Both the position numbers and the translations under genes were made by a program. A stretch of DNA of 34,483 nt, from assembly GCA_025361105.1 (NCBI GenBank), contig JANYAW010000369.1:1-34483 (forward strand), given 5' to 3'. Shown in pieces: positions 1-10,197 of this stretch; position 1 is the first letter of the stretch; every line of letters starts with the position of its first letter. This DNA is from Rhodocyclaceae bacterium. Lineage in GTDB: Bacteria; Pseudomonadota; Gammaproteobacteria; Burkholderiales; Rhodocyclaceae. A model generated the notes under the pieces. It saw nothing but the letters and a program-made list of their open reading frames with translations, had not been told where the DNA came from and did no database searches.

Positions 1-1
1 A

Positions 2-742
2 CTGCAACTCAAAAAACAAGCGCGTCGCCGCTTGATTGGTGCGATTGCGCTGGCGCTATTTGGTGTGATCACTTTGCCTATGGTCATGGACAGCCAGCCG
101 CGACCGGCCGCACCGGAAATCCAAGTGCATATTCCCAGCCAGGACGGTCCAGGATTCACCGGCAAAATCGTGCCTGGTGCTGCTGTCAAACCAACACCTA
201 TGCCACCCGCACTGCCTGCCGCAGCAATGACAACAGCGCCGCAAGCCGATACGCCAGTGACAAAAGGTGCACCGAGCACACTACCGAGTACGAGCGAAGC
301 CAGTGCACCAGTGGCACCGGCAAAAGTGGCGGAGGTCAAGAAATCCGTGGAGGCCGTGCCTGGCAAAGCGCCAAGTTCAGCCGTTGCAAAACCGAAACCG
401 AGCGCAGGAAAAACACCAGAGCCAGCCAAGAAAGTTGCTGAAGCAGCGAGCACTGAAACAAAAACCAATGACGAGCCGCGCGCATTGGCCGCGCTTACTG
501 GTACGGAGAGTCTTAGCGCGCCTTGGGTTGTGTTGTTGGGTGCCTACAAAGATGCGGGTAACGTTAAGACCTTGCTGGCCAAAGTCAAGGAAATGAAAAT
601 TCCCGTGTCGACAGAAAAATTTGAATCGTCGGCCGGCCCCAGAATCCGTGTGCGTGCTGGCCCGTTTGCGACACGCGCCGAAGCCGAAAAAGCGCAGGCG
701 CGAATTCTCACCATCAAAGTACGTGGCGTGCTGTCGCAGTAA
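2..742 (+). CDS. SPOR-domain (DedD-like) cell-division protein, 5' partial
   Basis: The frame is open to the window edge (LQLKKQARRRLIGAIALALFGVITLPMVMD), so the TTG at 32 is unlikely to be the true start. N-terminal TM, Ala/Pro-rich linker and C-terminal SPOR motif (WVVLLGAYKDAGNVKTLLAKVK...RIRVRAGPFATRAEAEKA). Sits upstream of cvpA-purF. Confidence 0.85.
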   Translation: MQLKKQARRRLIGAIALALFGVITLPMVMDSQPRPAAPEIQVHIPSQDGPGFTGKIVPGAAVKPTPMPPALPAAAMTTAPQADTPVTKGAPSTLPSTSEASAPVAPAKVAEVKKSVEAVPGKAPSSAVAKPKPSAGKTPEPAKKVAEAASTETKTNDEPRALAALTGTESLSAPWVVLLGAYKDAGNVKTLLAKVKEMKIPVSTEKFESSAGPRIRVRAGPFATRAEAEKAQARILTIKVRGVLSQ

Positions 743-759
743 CCGGTTAACAGTTGGCG

Positions 760-1254
760 ATGACGTTTTTTGATTACGCGGTGCTGAGCATCGTTGGTGT
801 TTCGATTTTGGTCGGTGTGTGGCGCGGGGTGGTGAGTGAGTTGCTGGCCTTGGCAGCGTGGGTGGTGGCGTTCTTTGCGGCGCGAGAATTTGCAACAAGC
901 GTCGTGCCGTGGTTCGCGAAATGGGTTGCGGACCCGGGTCTGTGTTTAGCAGCAGCGTATGCAGGTATTTTTGTCGGCGTGTTGTTGATATTTGCAATAC
1001 TCCGATTTGCCATTTCGATGATGCTCACGGCAGCGGGTTTGGGATTATTGGATCGGCTTTTGGGTGCGTGTTTTGGGGCAGTGCGTGGTGCTTTGATTGT
1101 ACTGATTGCAGTCATGCTGGCCGGGCTTACACCATTGCCCGCCCAGCCTTATTGGCGCGATGCGGTGTTGGCGCAACCCATAGAAACAGCGGTGTTTGCA
1201 GTGAAGCGTTGGATGCCGGCGGATTTGGCAGCACGAATCAAGTTTTACCGATAG
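760..1254 (+). CDS. cvpA: CvpA family membrane protein
   Basis: Four-TM protein FFDYAVLSIVGVSILVGVWRGVVSELLALAAWVVAFFAAREFA...; directly upstream of purF. ATG at 760; the ORF track uses TTG at 754. Confidence 0.88.
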   Translation: MTFFDYAVLSIVGVSILVGVWRGVVSELLALAAWVVAFFAAREFATSVVPWFAKWVADPGLCLAAAYAGIFVGVLLIFAILRFAISMMLTAAGLGLLDRLLGACFGAVRGALIVLIAVMLAGLTPLPAQPYWRDAVLAQPIETAVFAVKRWMPADLAARIKFYR

Positions 1255-1305
1255 CGAGTTTTCGTTGATTGAATAAGTGTCGTCCGGTATTGATAAGGAA
1301 TAACC

Positions 1306-2847
1306 ATGTGTGGAATCCTCGGTGTGGTCGCGACCTCACCAGTCAATCAGTTGTTGTATGACGGCTTGCAGGTCTTGCAACATCGCGGCCAGGATGCTGC
1401 GGGTATTGCGACCAGCGAAGGCGGGCGTTTTCATATGCACAAAGGCTCGGGTTTGGTGCGTGATGTGTTTCGCACCCGCAACATGCGCAGCCTGACCGGC
1501 CAATGGGGCATCGGGCATTGCCGCTATCCGACCGCAGGCTCGGCCTACAACCCGGCCGAGGCGCAGCCGTTCTATGTCAATTCGCCGTTCGGTTTGATGC
1601 TCGCGCACAACGGCAATCTGACTAATTCCGATCAACTCAAGCAAGACATGTTTTTGCAAGACTTGCGGCACATGAATACCAATTCGGATTCGGAGATTTT
1701 GCTCAACGTCCTGGCGCACGAACTGCAAGCCGCATCGACGCAATATCAAGTCGATGCCGAGACTATCTTCAAAGCCGTGTCGGGAGTTTATCGTCGCGTG
1801 CGTGGTGCTTATGCGGTGGTGGTGATGATCGCGGGCTACGGCTTGCTAGCCTTTCGCGATCCGTATGGCATACGCCCGCTGGTGGTTGGCAAAAACGATA
1901 CGCCGGACGGTACGGAATATCTGGTTGCCTCCGAGAGCGTCGCGATTGATACGTTGGGCTTCAAAGTGCTGCGTGACGTTGCGCCGGGTGAAGCGGTGCT
2001 GATAGATCTGCGCGGAAATTTCCTGAGTCGGCAATGTGCCGATCACACGATGCACGCGCCGTGCATGTTTGAGTTTGTTTATTTGGCACGACCGGACTCG
2101 TTGATGGACGGAATCTCCGTTTACGAAACGCGAGCAAAAATGGGTGAGTTTTTGGCCGACAAAATTCGCCTGACCTTGCCGCATTTGAAGATAGATGCCG
2201 TGATGCCGATTCCCGATTCAAGTCGGCCCGCCGCCATGGAATTGGCGCGGCGGCTTGACTTGCAATATCGCGAAGGCTTTGTAAAAAATCGCTACATCGG
2301 TCGCACATTTATCATGCCTGGTCACGCCACACGGCGCAAATCGGTGCGTCAAAAACTCAACGCGATTGCGCAGGAATTCCGTGGCAAAAATGTGCTGCTG
2401 GTGGACGATTCCATCGTGCGCGGAACCACCAGTCGCGAGATTATCAATATGGCGCGCGAGGCTGGTGCGAACAAAGTTTATTTCGCTTCTGCATCGCCGC
2501 CGGTGCGCTTCGCCAACGTCTATGGCATCGACATGCCCTCGCGTAGTGAGCTAATCGCGGCCTTTCGCAATGACGAAGAAATCTGCCGCGAGATTGGCGC
2601 CGATGAATTGATTTATCAAGACATCGACGCGCTTCGCGCAGCAGTACGTGCCGTCAATCCGGCGGTGACCCAGTTTGAGACTTCGTGTTTCGACGGGAAC
2701 TATGTGACCGGCGATATCAGCGCGGCGTATCTCAAACACATGGAAGACAGACGTGATGCGCCAGTGGACGACCAAGACGGCGACGACGGCTATGGCGGTG
2801 ATAGCAGCGGCGGGCAATTGGATCTCAACCTGGTTTCATCCGAATAA
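1306..2847 (+). CDS. purF: Amidophosphoribosyltransferase
   Basis: N-terminal MCGILGVV (catalytic Cys2), [15 protein letters not shown]-binding [17 protein letters not shown]. Confidence 0.97.
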   Translation: MCGILGVVATSPVNQLLYDGLQVLQHRGQDAAGIATSEGGRFHMHKGSGLVRDVFRTRNMRSLTGQWGIGHCRYPTAGSAYNPAEAQPFYVNSPFGLMLAHNGNLTNSDQLKQDMFLQDLRHMNTNSDSEILLNVLAHELQAASTQYQVDAETIFKAVSGVYRRVRGAYAVVVMIAGYGLLAFRDPYGIRPLVVGKNDTPDGTEYLVASESVAIDTLGFKVLRDVAPGEAVLIDLRGNFLSRQCADHTMHAPCMFEFVYLARPDSLMDGISVYETRAKMGEFLADKIRLTLPHLKIDAVMPIPDSSRPAAMELARRLDLQYREGFVKNRYIGRTFIMPGHATRRKSVRQKLNAIAQEFRGKNVLLVDDSIVRGTTSREIINMAREAGANKVYFASASPPVRFANVYGIDMPSRSELIAAFRNDEEICREIGADELIYQDIDALRAAVRAVNPAVTQFETSCFDGNYVTGDISAAYLKHMEDRRDAPVDDQDGDDGYGGDSSGGQLDLNLVSSE

Positions 2848-2864
2848 GGATTTGGTCGAAAAAA

Positions 2865-4049
2865 ATGGATGAGCATGAGCAAAATGATTGGGCACCCGAA
2901 ACGCTCGCGGTGCGTTTGGGCCAAGAGCGCAGCCAATACGGCGAGCATTCTGAAGCGCTTTACCTGACTTCGAGTTTCGTTTTCAAAAACGCGGCGCAAG
3001 CCGCTGCGCGCTTCTCCGGGGCAGAGCCGGGCAACGTCTATGCACGATTTACCAACCCGACCGTAACGAGCTTGCAACAGCGTTTGGCGGCGCTGGAAGG
3101 CGCGGAAGATTGCATTGCTACTGCAAGCGGTATGGCGGCGATCATGGCGACGGTGATGGCGTTGATGAATTCAGGCCAGCATATCGTAGCCTCGCAAAGT
3201 ATTTTTGGTGCGACTCAACAATTGTTCGGCAATTTGTTGCCGCGTTTTGGTATCGAAACGACCTTTGTCGACGGCGCGAATCTCGCTGCGTATTCGGCAG
3301 CGCTGCAACCAAATACGCGCATCGTATTTGTCGAGTCACCCTCCAATCCGTTGACCGAATTGGTCGACATCGCTGCACTGGGCAAGATTACGCGTGCGCA
3401 CGGTTCGCTGTTGGTGGTGGACAATTGCTTTTGCACGCCAGCGCTGCAATTGCCGCTGGCACTCGGCGCAGATTTGGTGATTCACTCAGCGACCAAATAT
3501 CTTGATGGGCAGGGGCGTGTATTGGGCGGTGCGGTGTGCGGTCCCAAGGTGCTGACCGACGAAGTATTTAAATTTCTTCGCACTACCGGACCGACGCTCT
3601 CGCCGTTCAATGCGTGGATCATTCTCAAAGGTCTGGAGACGCTGTTTATTCGAATGACCGCACAGTCGGCCAATGCACTAGCCCTGGCGCAATGGCTGGC
3701 GCAGCAGCCATCGGTGTCACGGGTACATTACCCAGGATTGCCTACGCATCCGCAATATGAACTCGCCAAGCGTCAGCAAAGTGGTGGCGGGGCGATTGTG
3801 TCATTTGAAGTTCGCGGCGGACGCGATGCAGCATGGCGCGTGGTCGACCATTGCAAATTGCTTTCGATTACTGCAAATCTTGGCGATACCAAGACTACGA
3901 TTACCCATCCCGCATCCACCACGCATGGCCGCATCACCGCTGAAGCGCGTGCGCAATCCGGGATCACCGAAGGTTTGTTACGGATAGCTGTGGGTCTTGA
4001 AGCGCAAGTCGATTTGCAAGCGGATTTGTTGCGCGGCCTGGCTGGCTAG
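2865..4049 (+). CDS. metZ: O-succinylhomoserine sulfhydrylase (PLP-dependent Cys/Met metabolism enzyme)
   Basis: SATKYLDGQGRVLGGAV PLP-lysine motif, full-length Cys/Met PLP fold, purF-metZ neighbourhood. Confidence 0.92.
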   Translation: MDEHEQNDWAPETLAVRLGQERSQYGEHSEALYLTSSFVFKNAAQAAARFSGAEPGNVYARFTNPTVTSLQQRLAALEGAEDCIATASGMAAIMATVMALMNSGQHIVASQSIFGATQQLFGNLLPRFGIETTFVDGANLAAYSAALQPNTRIVFVESPSNPLTELVDIAALGKITRAHGSLLVVDNCFCTPALQLPLALGADLVIHSATKYLDGQGRVLGGAVCGPKVLTDEVFKFLRTTGPTLSPFNAWIILKGLETLFIRMTAQSANALALAQWLAQQPSVSRVHYPGLPTHPQYELAKRQQSGGGAIVSFEVRGGRDAAWRVVDHCKLLSITANLGDTKTTITHPASTTHGRITAEARAQSGITEGLLRIAVGLEAQVDLQADLLRGLAG

Positions 4050-4068
4050 CTAGCTAGTACTTCGAACC

Positions 4069-4875
4069 TCAGTGCGACCAGTCCAGACGCTGAACTTTTC
4101 CGGCCTTGATTTCCAAGGCATCGCCACGACCCGTGTCCCAATCTGAAAGCACCCAGCGCTCACTGCCTGTGGCGGCATCGACGATCTCATGACCGGGTCG
4201 ATGTGTGTGACCGTGAATCATAATCTGGCAACCTGATGCAGCCAGCGTTTGCCTCACAACGTTTGGATTGGCATCCATAATCTCGGCAGATTTTTGGCGG
4301 ACTGCTTCTGCGCTACGCTGGCGTAGTGCAACAACTTCGGCGCGCCTGGCTTCTAAAGGTTTCGCCAGGAAATTTTTTTGCCATTCTCCTATACGTACAA
4401 GGCGGCGAAAATCCTGATAGGCATGATCGTCGGTGCACAGCGTATCGCCGTGGAGTAAAAGCGCTTGCATGGTGTGATTTAACGGCGTGTCACCAGCACC
4501 AACTGGCGGTTGCGTAATGGCTTGCGTGATATTCAACACGCTGAGCTCAGGCAACAAAATCGCACCGGTTGCCGCTGCGAAATTTGAGCCAATCAAGAAA
4601 TCGCGATTGCCATGCACGAAGAACAATCGCGTGCCGCCATCGGATAGCTGTCGCAACTTCGCGACGATTTCGGCGATGAACAAATCATCAAGATTGTCGT
4701 CACCTATCCAATACTCGAACAAGTCGCCAAGAATAAACAATGCCTCAATTTTTTGCGCCACACAATTGACCAAAAGGCGCGCAAATCGCTCGGTCAAGTC
4801 CGCGCGATCTTGGCGCAGGTGCAAGTCGGAGACAAAGCGGACGGTACCGGCAATGGAGAGCATGCCGTCGCCCAT
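4069..4875 (-). CDS. lpxH: UDP-2,3-diacylglucosamine diphosphatase
   Basis: Metallophosphoesterase motifs FVSDLHL, LGDLFEYWIGDD, HGNRDFLIG, HGDTLCTDD, HGHTHRPG. Contains an apparent extra loop encoded by repeat copy A. Confidence 0.93.
   Translation of the reverse strand: MGDGMLSIAGTVRFVSDLHLRQDRADLTERFARLLVNCVAQKIEALFILGDLFEYWIGDDNLDDLFIAEIVAKLRQLSDGGTRLFFVHGNRDFLIGSNFAAATGAILLPELSVLNITQAITQPPVGAGDTPLNHTMQALLLHGDTLCTDDHAYQDFRRLVRIGEWQKNFLAKPLEARRAEVVALRQRSAEAVRQKSAEIMDANPNVVRQTLAASGCQIMIHGHTHRPGHEIVDAATGSERWVLSDWDTGRGDALEIKAGKVQRLDWSH
4477..4507 (+). repeat. 31-bp dispersed repeat, copy A (inside lpxH)
   Basis: ATTTAACGGCGTGTCACCAGCACCAACTGGC, identical to the consensus. Confidence 0.9.
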
Positions 4876-4879
4876 TGCA

Positions 4880-5386
4880 CTAGACGCTAACCGCGCTTTC
4901 GATAATCACGTCGTCCTTTGGCACGTTCTGGTGATGGCCGCTGTTGCTAGTTTTGACGGCGGTAATTTTGTCCACCACATCGGTGCCGTCAACCACGCGG
5001 CCAAATACGCAATAGCCCCAGCCATCTTGACCCGGATGATTGAGAAAATCGTTGTTGCCGACATTGATAAAAAATTGTGCGGTGGCCGAATGCGGGTCAG
5101 AAGTACGCGCCATCGCAACGGTGTAGCGATTGTTCTTCAGTCCATTTGCCGCTTCATTGGCGACGGGTTCGCCGACGGATTTTTGTTTCATGCCCGGAGC
5201 GAAACCGCCGCCTTGAATCATGAAGCCATCAATCACGCGATGAAATATCGTGCCGTTGTAGTGGCCGGCGGCGACATAAGCGATGAAGTTGGTGACCGTT
5301 TTGGGTGCTTTTTCAGCATCAAGCTCCAACGTGAATGCACCGTGGTTGGTGGTGAACTTGATCATGGATTTTTCGCTAGTAGTCAT
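4880..5386 (-). CDS. ppiB: Peptidyl-prolyl cis-trans isomerase, cytoplasmic cyclophilin
   Basis: Cyclophilin motifs [54 protein letters not shown]. Confidence 0.92.
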   Translation of the reverse strand: MTTSEKSMIKFTTNHGAFTLELDAEKAPKTVTNFIAYVAAGHYNGTIFHRVIDGFMIQGGGFAPGMKQKSVGEPVANEAANGLKNNRYTVAMARTSDPHSATAQFFINVGNNDFLNHPGQDGWGYCVFGRVVDGTDVVDKITAVKTSNSGHHQNVPKDDVIIESAVSV

Positions 5387-5961
5387 TTTTTTTCGCTAAG
5401 TAATTTGACAGAAATAATAGTCACCGGTGTGGTGGGGACATTTTGATGCGGGCCTGAATTACCGGTCGGGACTTTGGCAATTTTTTGTACCACATCCATG
5501 CCGTCGACAACTTTGCCGAACACGGCATAGCCCCAACCATCACGGCCGGGATTGTTGAGAAACTCGTTGTGTTTGAGGTTGATGAAAAACTGTGACGTTG
5601 CCGAGTGCGGCTCGTTGGTGCGCGCCATTGCCAAAGTGCCAAGCTCGTTTTTCAAGCCATTGGTGGCCTCATTGGTGATGCTGGCGCGCGGTTCTTTCTG
5701 CACCATTTTTTCCGTGAAGCCGCCGCCTTGAATCATGAAGTTGTCCATTACGCGATGAAAAATCGTCCCTGCGTAAAAACCATCTTTGGTGTACTGGAGA
5801 AAGTTGGCGACCGACTTCGGCGCTTGCTCGGCGTACAGTTCGACAATCATCGTGCCTTGGCTGGTTTTAATCTCAACCCGAGGATTGGGTGCCGGTTCTG
5901 CGGCGAGACTGACGGCAGAAACCAGTAAGCTAAAAAGCGTTACCGCAATAAATCGAAACAT
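5383..5961 (-). CDS. ppiA: Peptidyl-prolyl cis-trans isomerase, exported cyclophilin
   Basis: Signal peptide [23 protein letters not shown] plus cyclophilin core ([24 protein letters not shown]). ATGA overlap with ppiB. Confidence 0.88.
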   Translation of the reverse strand: MFRFIAVTLFSLLVSAVSLAAEPAPNPRVEIKTSQGTMIVELYAEQAPKSVANFLQYTKDGFYAGTIFHRVMDNFMIQGGGFTEKMVQKEPRASITNEATNGLKNELGTLAMARTNEPHSATSQFFINLKHNEFLNNPGRDGWGYAVFGKVVDGMDVVQKIAKVPTGNSGPHQNVPTTPVTIISVKLLSEKK

Positions 5962-5986
5962 GTTGATTCCTTCAAAGTGAAATTAC

Positions 5987-7297
5987 TCAAACTGCATCTT
6001 CTTTAACAATCTTCCAGCGTCCGGATTCCTTAATCCAGTATTGACGCTTTTTCATTGATCCAGACAAAGTGCTCGAACGATAGTTCTGATCGAAAGTCAC
6101 CACGACGTAGTCTTCTGCGCCAGGATTGCGAAACATGCTGATGTTGTTGACGCCAACTTTGATCCACGTTTTCCCGGCGTTCACGGTTTGCTTGCGCGCT
6201 AACCAAGCTGTTCGATCCTGTCCGTCAGACAAAAACTCGCGCGCGTAATTTTCGGCATAGTGAGCATCGTCGCGCGTCTCCCACGACACGCGCCATGCAT
6301 CAATCACCGCGAGCAAGGAATCACGCTCATGCTGCCAATCGTCGTGCGATAGCCATTCGATATTGTTGCTGATGATGACCGGCGTGAGCCCAATTTGCAG
6401 CGTCTTGGCCACGACATCGAGGTCTTGATTGGATAACACCACACAGCCATCCGATGCCTTGGGCGGGCGGGAATAAGTATCCGACGGAGTGCCATGCAAC
6501 CAAATCCCATGTCCGTCGCGACCGTGCTGCTTGTCCCACGCGTTCGGGTAGTTCAGTGGATACGCACCATTGCCATATAAATCAGCCAAGCCGCTACGCG
6601 GCAAGCTTGAAGTAACGTGATAAACACCAATCGGTGTCTTGCGATCACCTTCGCGTACTTTGTCTGCACCAAGCTTGCCTTGTGAGATGTAATAGTCAGC
6701 GACAAACTTCGGCGTGCCATTGTCATTTTGGTAAAGATACAAGCGCGATTTCTGCGTATCGACGACCACCGCATAACGCTGCTCGGCATGCATTTGCATC
6801 AAATAGCGCGGCACGTAGTCCACCGGTGGTTTTGCGCGATAAGCTTTGAGTCGCGCCATCGCTTCATCACGCAGATCGGCGACTTTTTCGGTAGACAAAT
6901 TGTTACCAACATCGCCAAACGTTTCCAGTGGCCGCGTCCGCGCCAACAACAAATCACCACGTATCAAATGCCCCAGCCGAAAGTTTGGATAGCTCGCCAA
7001 CAGCGTATCGGTTTGGCGCATTGCCAAATCCAAACGGTTGGATTCAATCTTGTCAAAAATACTTGCCAACTGCGCTTCCAGCCCGCCATCAGATAAGGCG
7101 GTGCCGTCATCTCCAGCGACACGATGGCTCGCCAGTGTTGCCTGCGCGAGCCGTTCGGGCTTGGGTAGCATCGCCCATGCCGCGAGCGCGGCAACCACCA
7201 CCGCAATGCCCGCAGTAGCTCGCATTGCCTTGGCCGAAAAAGAAAAATGCAACGCAGGCATTAGCGTGACCCGACTTGCTCGTGGGTGATTAGCCAT
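5987..7297 (-). CDS. L,D-transpeptidase family protein with C-terminal NTF2-like domain
   Basis: YkuD motif GHGIWLHGTPSDTYSRPPKASDGCVVLSNQDL (HGT...SDGC). C-terminal WRVSWETRDDAHYAENYA...GRWKIVKEDAV. Start uncertain: ATG at 7261 overlaps the upstream stop (TAATG) and may be the true start. Confidence 0.88.
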   Translation of the reverse strand: MANHPRASRVTLMPALHFSFSAKAMRATAGIAVVVAALAAWAMLPKPERLAQATLASHRVAGDDGTALSDGGLEAQLASIFDKIESNRLDLAMRQTDTLLASYPNFRLGHLIRGDLLLARTRPLETFGDVGNNLSTEKVADLRDEAMARLKAYRAKPPVDYVPRYLMQMHAEQRYAVVVDTQKSRLYLYQNDNGTPKFVADYYISQGKLGADKVREGDRKTPIGVYHVTSSLPRSGLADLYGNGAYPLNYPNAWDKQHGRDGHGIWLHGTPSDTYSRPPKASDGCVVLSNQDLDVVAKTLQIGLTPVIISNNIEWLSHDDWQHERDSLLAVIDAWRVSWETRDDAHYAENYAREFLSDGQDRTAWLARKQTVNAGKTWIKVGVNNISMFRNPGAEDYVVVTFDQNYRSSTLSGSMKKRQYWIKESGRWKIVKEDAV

Positions 7298-8295
7298 TTG
7301 CCATCACGATGAACCATTGTGACTGACTTGGTGCTGTTGGCTTTAAGTGACGCAGACCGATAATTTTGGCGGAACGTCGCGGTCGCCGTTTCGCCGGCAA
7401 GCTTGACGTTTAACTTTTCGATGCTGACTTGAATCGCGCCGGGTTTGGTAATTCGCTGCTTACGTTCAAGCTCCCAAGCGCTGCGCGAGAGCCCACCCGG
7501 TGTTTGGAAATCGGGCGCGTAATGCGCCAGATACGCGCTGACCTCTTTGTTCGACCAAGCGCTTGCCCAAGCATTGAGTGCCTTGGCGACATCAGCACTG
7601 TTTGCTGCAGACGCGCTAGGTTTGTCGGCTACTGGTACAGCAGGCTTTGGCGCTTCGACCGCTTTGGTCGGTGCCGTAACCACCGGTATAGTCACAGGAG
7701 TCGATGGTGGCGAGGTCGTCGCGACAATCACTGGTTTTGCGGTTTCGATCGGCTTGGCAGCTACTTGCACCGGACTTCGCACGTTGGTCGTCATCAGATC
7801 ACGAATCAAGGCGAGTTTGCTTTGTGCTGACGCATTTGAAGAATCCAACTGCAATGCGCGGTCATAGGCCTGACTCGCGAGACGCGCATAAATATCGCCC
7901 AAATTTTCGTGCGCGGTGGCGTAGGACGGATGTGTACGAATCGCCATTTCGAGCGCGCCTTTGGCTTTTTCGTATTGCTTTTGTTGCGCAAAAATCACCG
8001 CCAAATTGTTATACGGCTCGGGCAACTCAGGGTAATCCTCCGTCAGTCGCTGGAACACCGCAATCGCTTCTGTCGGCCGGTTCATTTCGGTAAGTGCGAT
8101 GCCACGCAGAAATCGCGCTTGTGCATCTTTGGGTTTACTGGCCAGAAATCGATCAAGCTGTTCGAGTGCCTGCGCGTGTCGACCCTCCTTGATGAGCTTG
8201 CTGGCATCCGTCAACGTGTCGGCGTACGCTGGGATGCTGAGCGTCATGGCGATGACTATGGCAAGGATTGGAAGTCGAAAAGAAAGTAATTTCAT
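7261..8295 (-). CDS. Exported TPR protein with C-terminal NTF2-like domain
   Basis: Signal peptide, TPR repeats (GRHAQALEQLDRFLASKPKDAQARFLRGIALTEMNRPTEAIAVFQ...), Pro/Ala linker, C-terminal domain resembling that of the downstream L,D-transpeptidase. Confidence 0.85.
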   Translation of the reverse strand: MKLLSFRLPILAIVIAMTLSIPAYADTLTDASKLIKEGRHAQALEQLDRFLASKPKDAQARFLRGIALTEMNRPTEAIAVFQRLTEDYPELPEPYNNLAVIFAQQKQYEKAKGALEMAIRTHPSYATAHENLGDIYARLASQAYDRALQLDSSNASAQSKLALIRDLMTTNVRSPVQVAAKPIETAKPVIVATTSPPSTPVTIPVVTAPTKAVEAPKPAVPVADKPSASAANSADVAKALNAWASAWSNKEVSAYLAHYAPDFQTPGGLSRSAWELERKQRITKPGAIQVSIEKLNVKLAGETATATFRQNYRSASLKANSTKSVTMVHRDGKWLITHEQVGSR

Positions 8296-8511
8296 GTAGG
8301 TGGTTGCCGGTCAATTGCCCGACCAAGTACGTAGTGTGGTGACAAAAACACGCAGGTCAATCAGGATAAAATCTAATCTGAATTCTACCAAAACGTGCCG
8401 CAACTAAGCGCTTCCCTGCTCGCCAATGAAGCGTCGAGAACGCTTGCATTAGCGCGCTAACTTGAGCCATTCCTTGAGTCATTCCTTACGTGTGTCGCCA
8501 AACTTTCCAAT

Positions 8512-9927
8512 ATGCTGAAAATTCACAATACGCTGAGCCGAGAAAAACAAGAATTTATTCCGCTTGAAGCGGGACGGATTCGGATGTACGTTTGCGGTCT
8601 GACGGTGCAAGATGTTCCGCACCTTGGCCACGCGCGCACCTTCATTGCGTTCGACGTGATTGCGCGTTGGTTGAAGATCACTGGGTACGACGTAAGCTAC
8701 GTCAGAAACATCACGGACATCGACGACAAAATCATTCGCAAAGCGGGTGAAGGCGGCGAGTCGATTGGCGCGCTGACTGAGCGCACCATCGTTGCGATGC
8801 AATCCGATTTTGCTGCCTTGGGAATGGCCGCGCCAGATTTTGAACCGCGCGCCACGCAATACATTCCGCAAATGCTGGAAATGATAGCGACTCTGGAGCG
8901 CAAGAAATTGGCCTATCAAGCGGGCGATGGCGATGTCAATTTTGCGGTGCGGCGCTTTGAAGGTTACGGAAAATTATCCGGCAAATCGCTCGACGATTTA
9001 CGCGCTGGTGAGCGCGTCGCCGTCGATACTTCAAAGCGTGATCCACTGGATTTCGTGTTGTGGAAATCCGCTAAAGCTACCGAACCTGCCGAGTCAAAAT
9101 GGGATTCACCATGGGGTTCGGGGCGTCCGGGCTGGCATATCGAGTGCTCGGCGATGTGCGTAGCAGTTTTAGGGAAGACTCTGGACATTCACGGCGGCGG
9201 GCCAGATTTGAAATTCCCGCATCACGAAAATGAAATCGCCCAAAGCGAAGGCGCACACGATGTGACTTTCGCCAACTATTGGATGCACACTGGTGCGCTC
9301 AATGTTGACGAAGAAAAAATGAGCAAGTCACTCGGTAATTTTTTTACCGTACGCGAGGCCTTGGCTCGCTACGATGCTGAAGTGATTCGTTATTTTGTGG
9401 TGCGTTCGCACTACCGCAGTAGTGTGAATTTTTCGGAAGACCAGCTAATCGAATCGCATGCTGCACTGCGTCGACTGTATACAGCGCTCAGGCAGGATTT
9501 GCCAGTTGGTGCTGGCAACACGCCGTTAAATGATGTGAATTGCGCAGTGAATTGGGATGACGATTACGGCAAGCGCTTTAGGGCCGCAATGGATGATGAT
9601 TTCAATACGCCTGAGGCACTCGCGGTGTTGTTTGATTTGGCTGGCGAAGTGAATCGCGGCAATCGCAGCGCTGTCTCGCAACTCAAAGCGCTCGGTGGCG
9701 TATTGGGTCTTTTGCAGCGAGCCCCGTCGGTTTTCTTGCAAGCAGTGACCGGGCTGACAGATGAACAGAGCCTTGGCAACGCGGCAATTGAGGAAAAAAT
9801 TTTGGCGCGAACGCAGGCTAAGCAAGCGAGAAATTTTGCGCAATCAGATCGCATTCGCGATGAGTTGAAGGCGCAAGGCATTGTTTTGGAGGATGGACCG
9901 CAAGGCACTACCTGGCGAAGATCGTGA
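8512..9927 (+). CDS. cysS: Cysteinyl-tRNA synthetase
   Basis: [47 protein letters not shown] (KMSKS). Contains an apparent extra loop encoded by repeat copy B. Confidence 0.97.
   Translation: MLKIHNTLSREKQEFIPLEAGRIRMYVCGLTVQDVPHLGHARTFIAFDVIARWLKITGYDVSYVRNITDIDDKIIRKAGEGGESIGALTERTIVAMQSDFAALGMAAPDFEPRATQYIPQMLEMIATLERKKLAYQAGDGDVNFAVRRFEGYGKLSGKSLDDLRAGERVAVDTSKRDPLDFVLWKSAKATEPAESKWDSPWGSGRPGWHIECSAMCVAVLGKTLDIHGGGPDLKFPHHENEIAQSEGAHDVTFANYWMHTGALNVDEEKMSKSLGNFFTVREALARYDAEVIRYFVVRSHYRSSVNFSEDQLIESHAALRRLYTALRQDLPVGAGNTPLNDVNCAVNWDDDYGKRFRAAMDDDFNTPEALAVLFDLAGEVNRGNRSAVSQLKALGGVLGLLQRAPSVFLQAVTGLTDEQSLGNAAIEEKILARTQAKQARNFAQSDRIRDELKAQGIVLEDGPQGTTWRRS
9501..9531 (-). repeat. 31-bp dispersed repeat, copy B (inside cysS)
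   Basis: GCCAGTTGGTGCTGGCAACACGCCGTTAAAT, 29/31 to the consensus reverse complement. Confidence 0.9.
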
Positions 9928-10065
9928 CGGTCGCGATGGTAGCGAGGATTTGTATTTGCGCGGTGTAACATGCAAACGGCTCGGGTGTCCGAGCCGTTAC
10001 CTAATACCGTTTCAGTTTCAATCGTGGTCGCTGCATTTTCTTTTTTGCGAAGCCAAAAAATCGGC

Positions 10066-10150
<85 letters not shown>

Positions 10151-10169
10151 GGGTGCAAAACAGGCGCGG

Positions 10170-10197
10170 ATTCTAATGGAAAGCCCCAAATTGTCAA
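10170..10197 (-). promoter_or_regulatory. Putative sigma70 promoter for tRNA-Leu
   Basis: On the minus strand TTGACA (10197-10192), 16-nt spacer, TAGAAT (10175-10170), ending ~20 nt before the tRNA 5' end; overlaps the rnr start codon region. Confidence 0.65.

Noticed and set aside
4487-5446. 319-aa plus-strand ORF opposite lpxH and ppiB
   Set aside because: Antisense to two well-recognised CDSs and without recognisable motifs; typical shadow ORF in GC-rich DNA.
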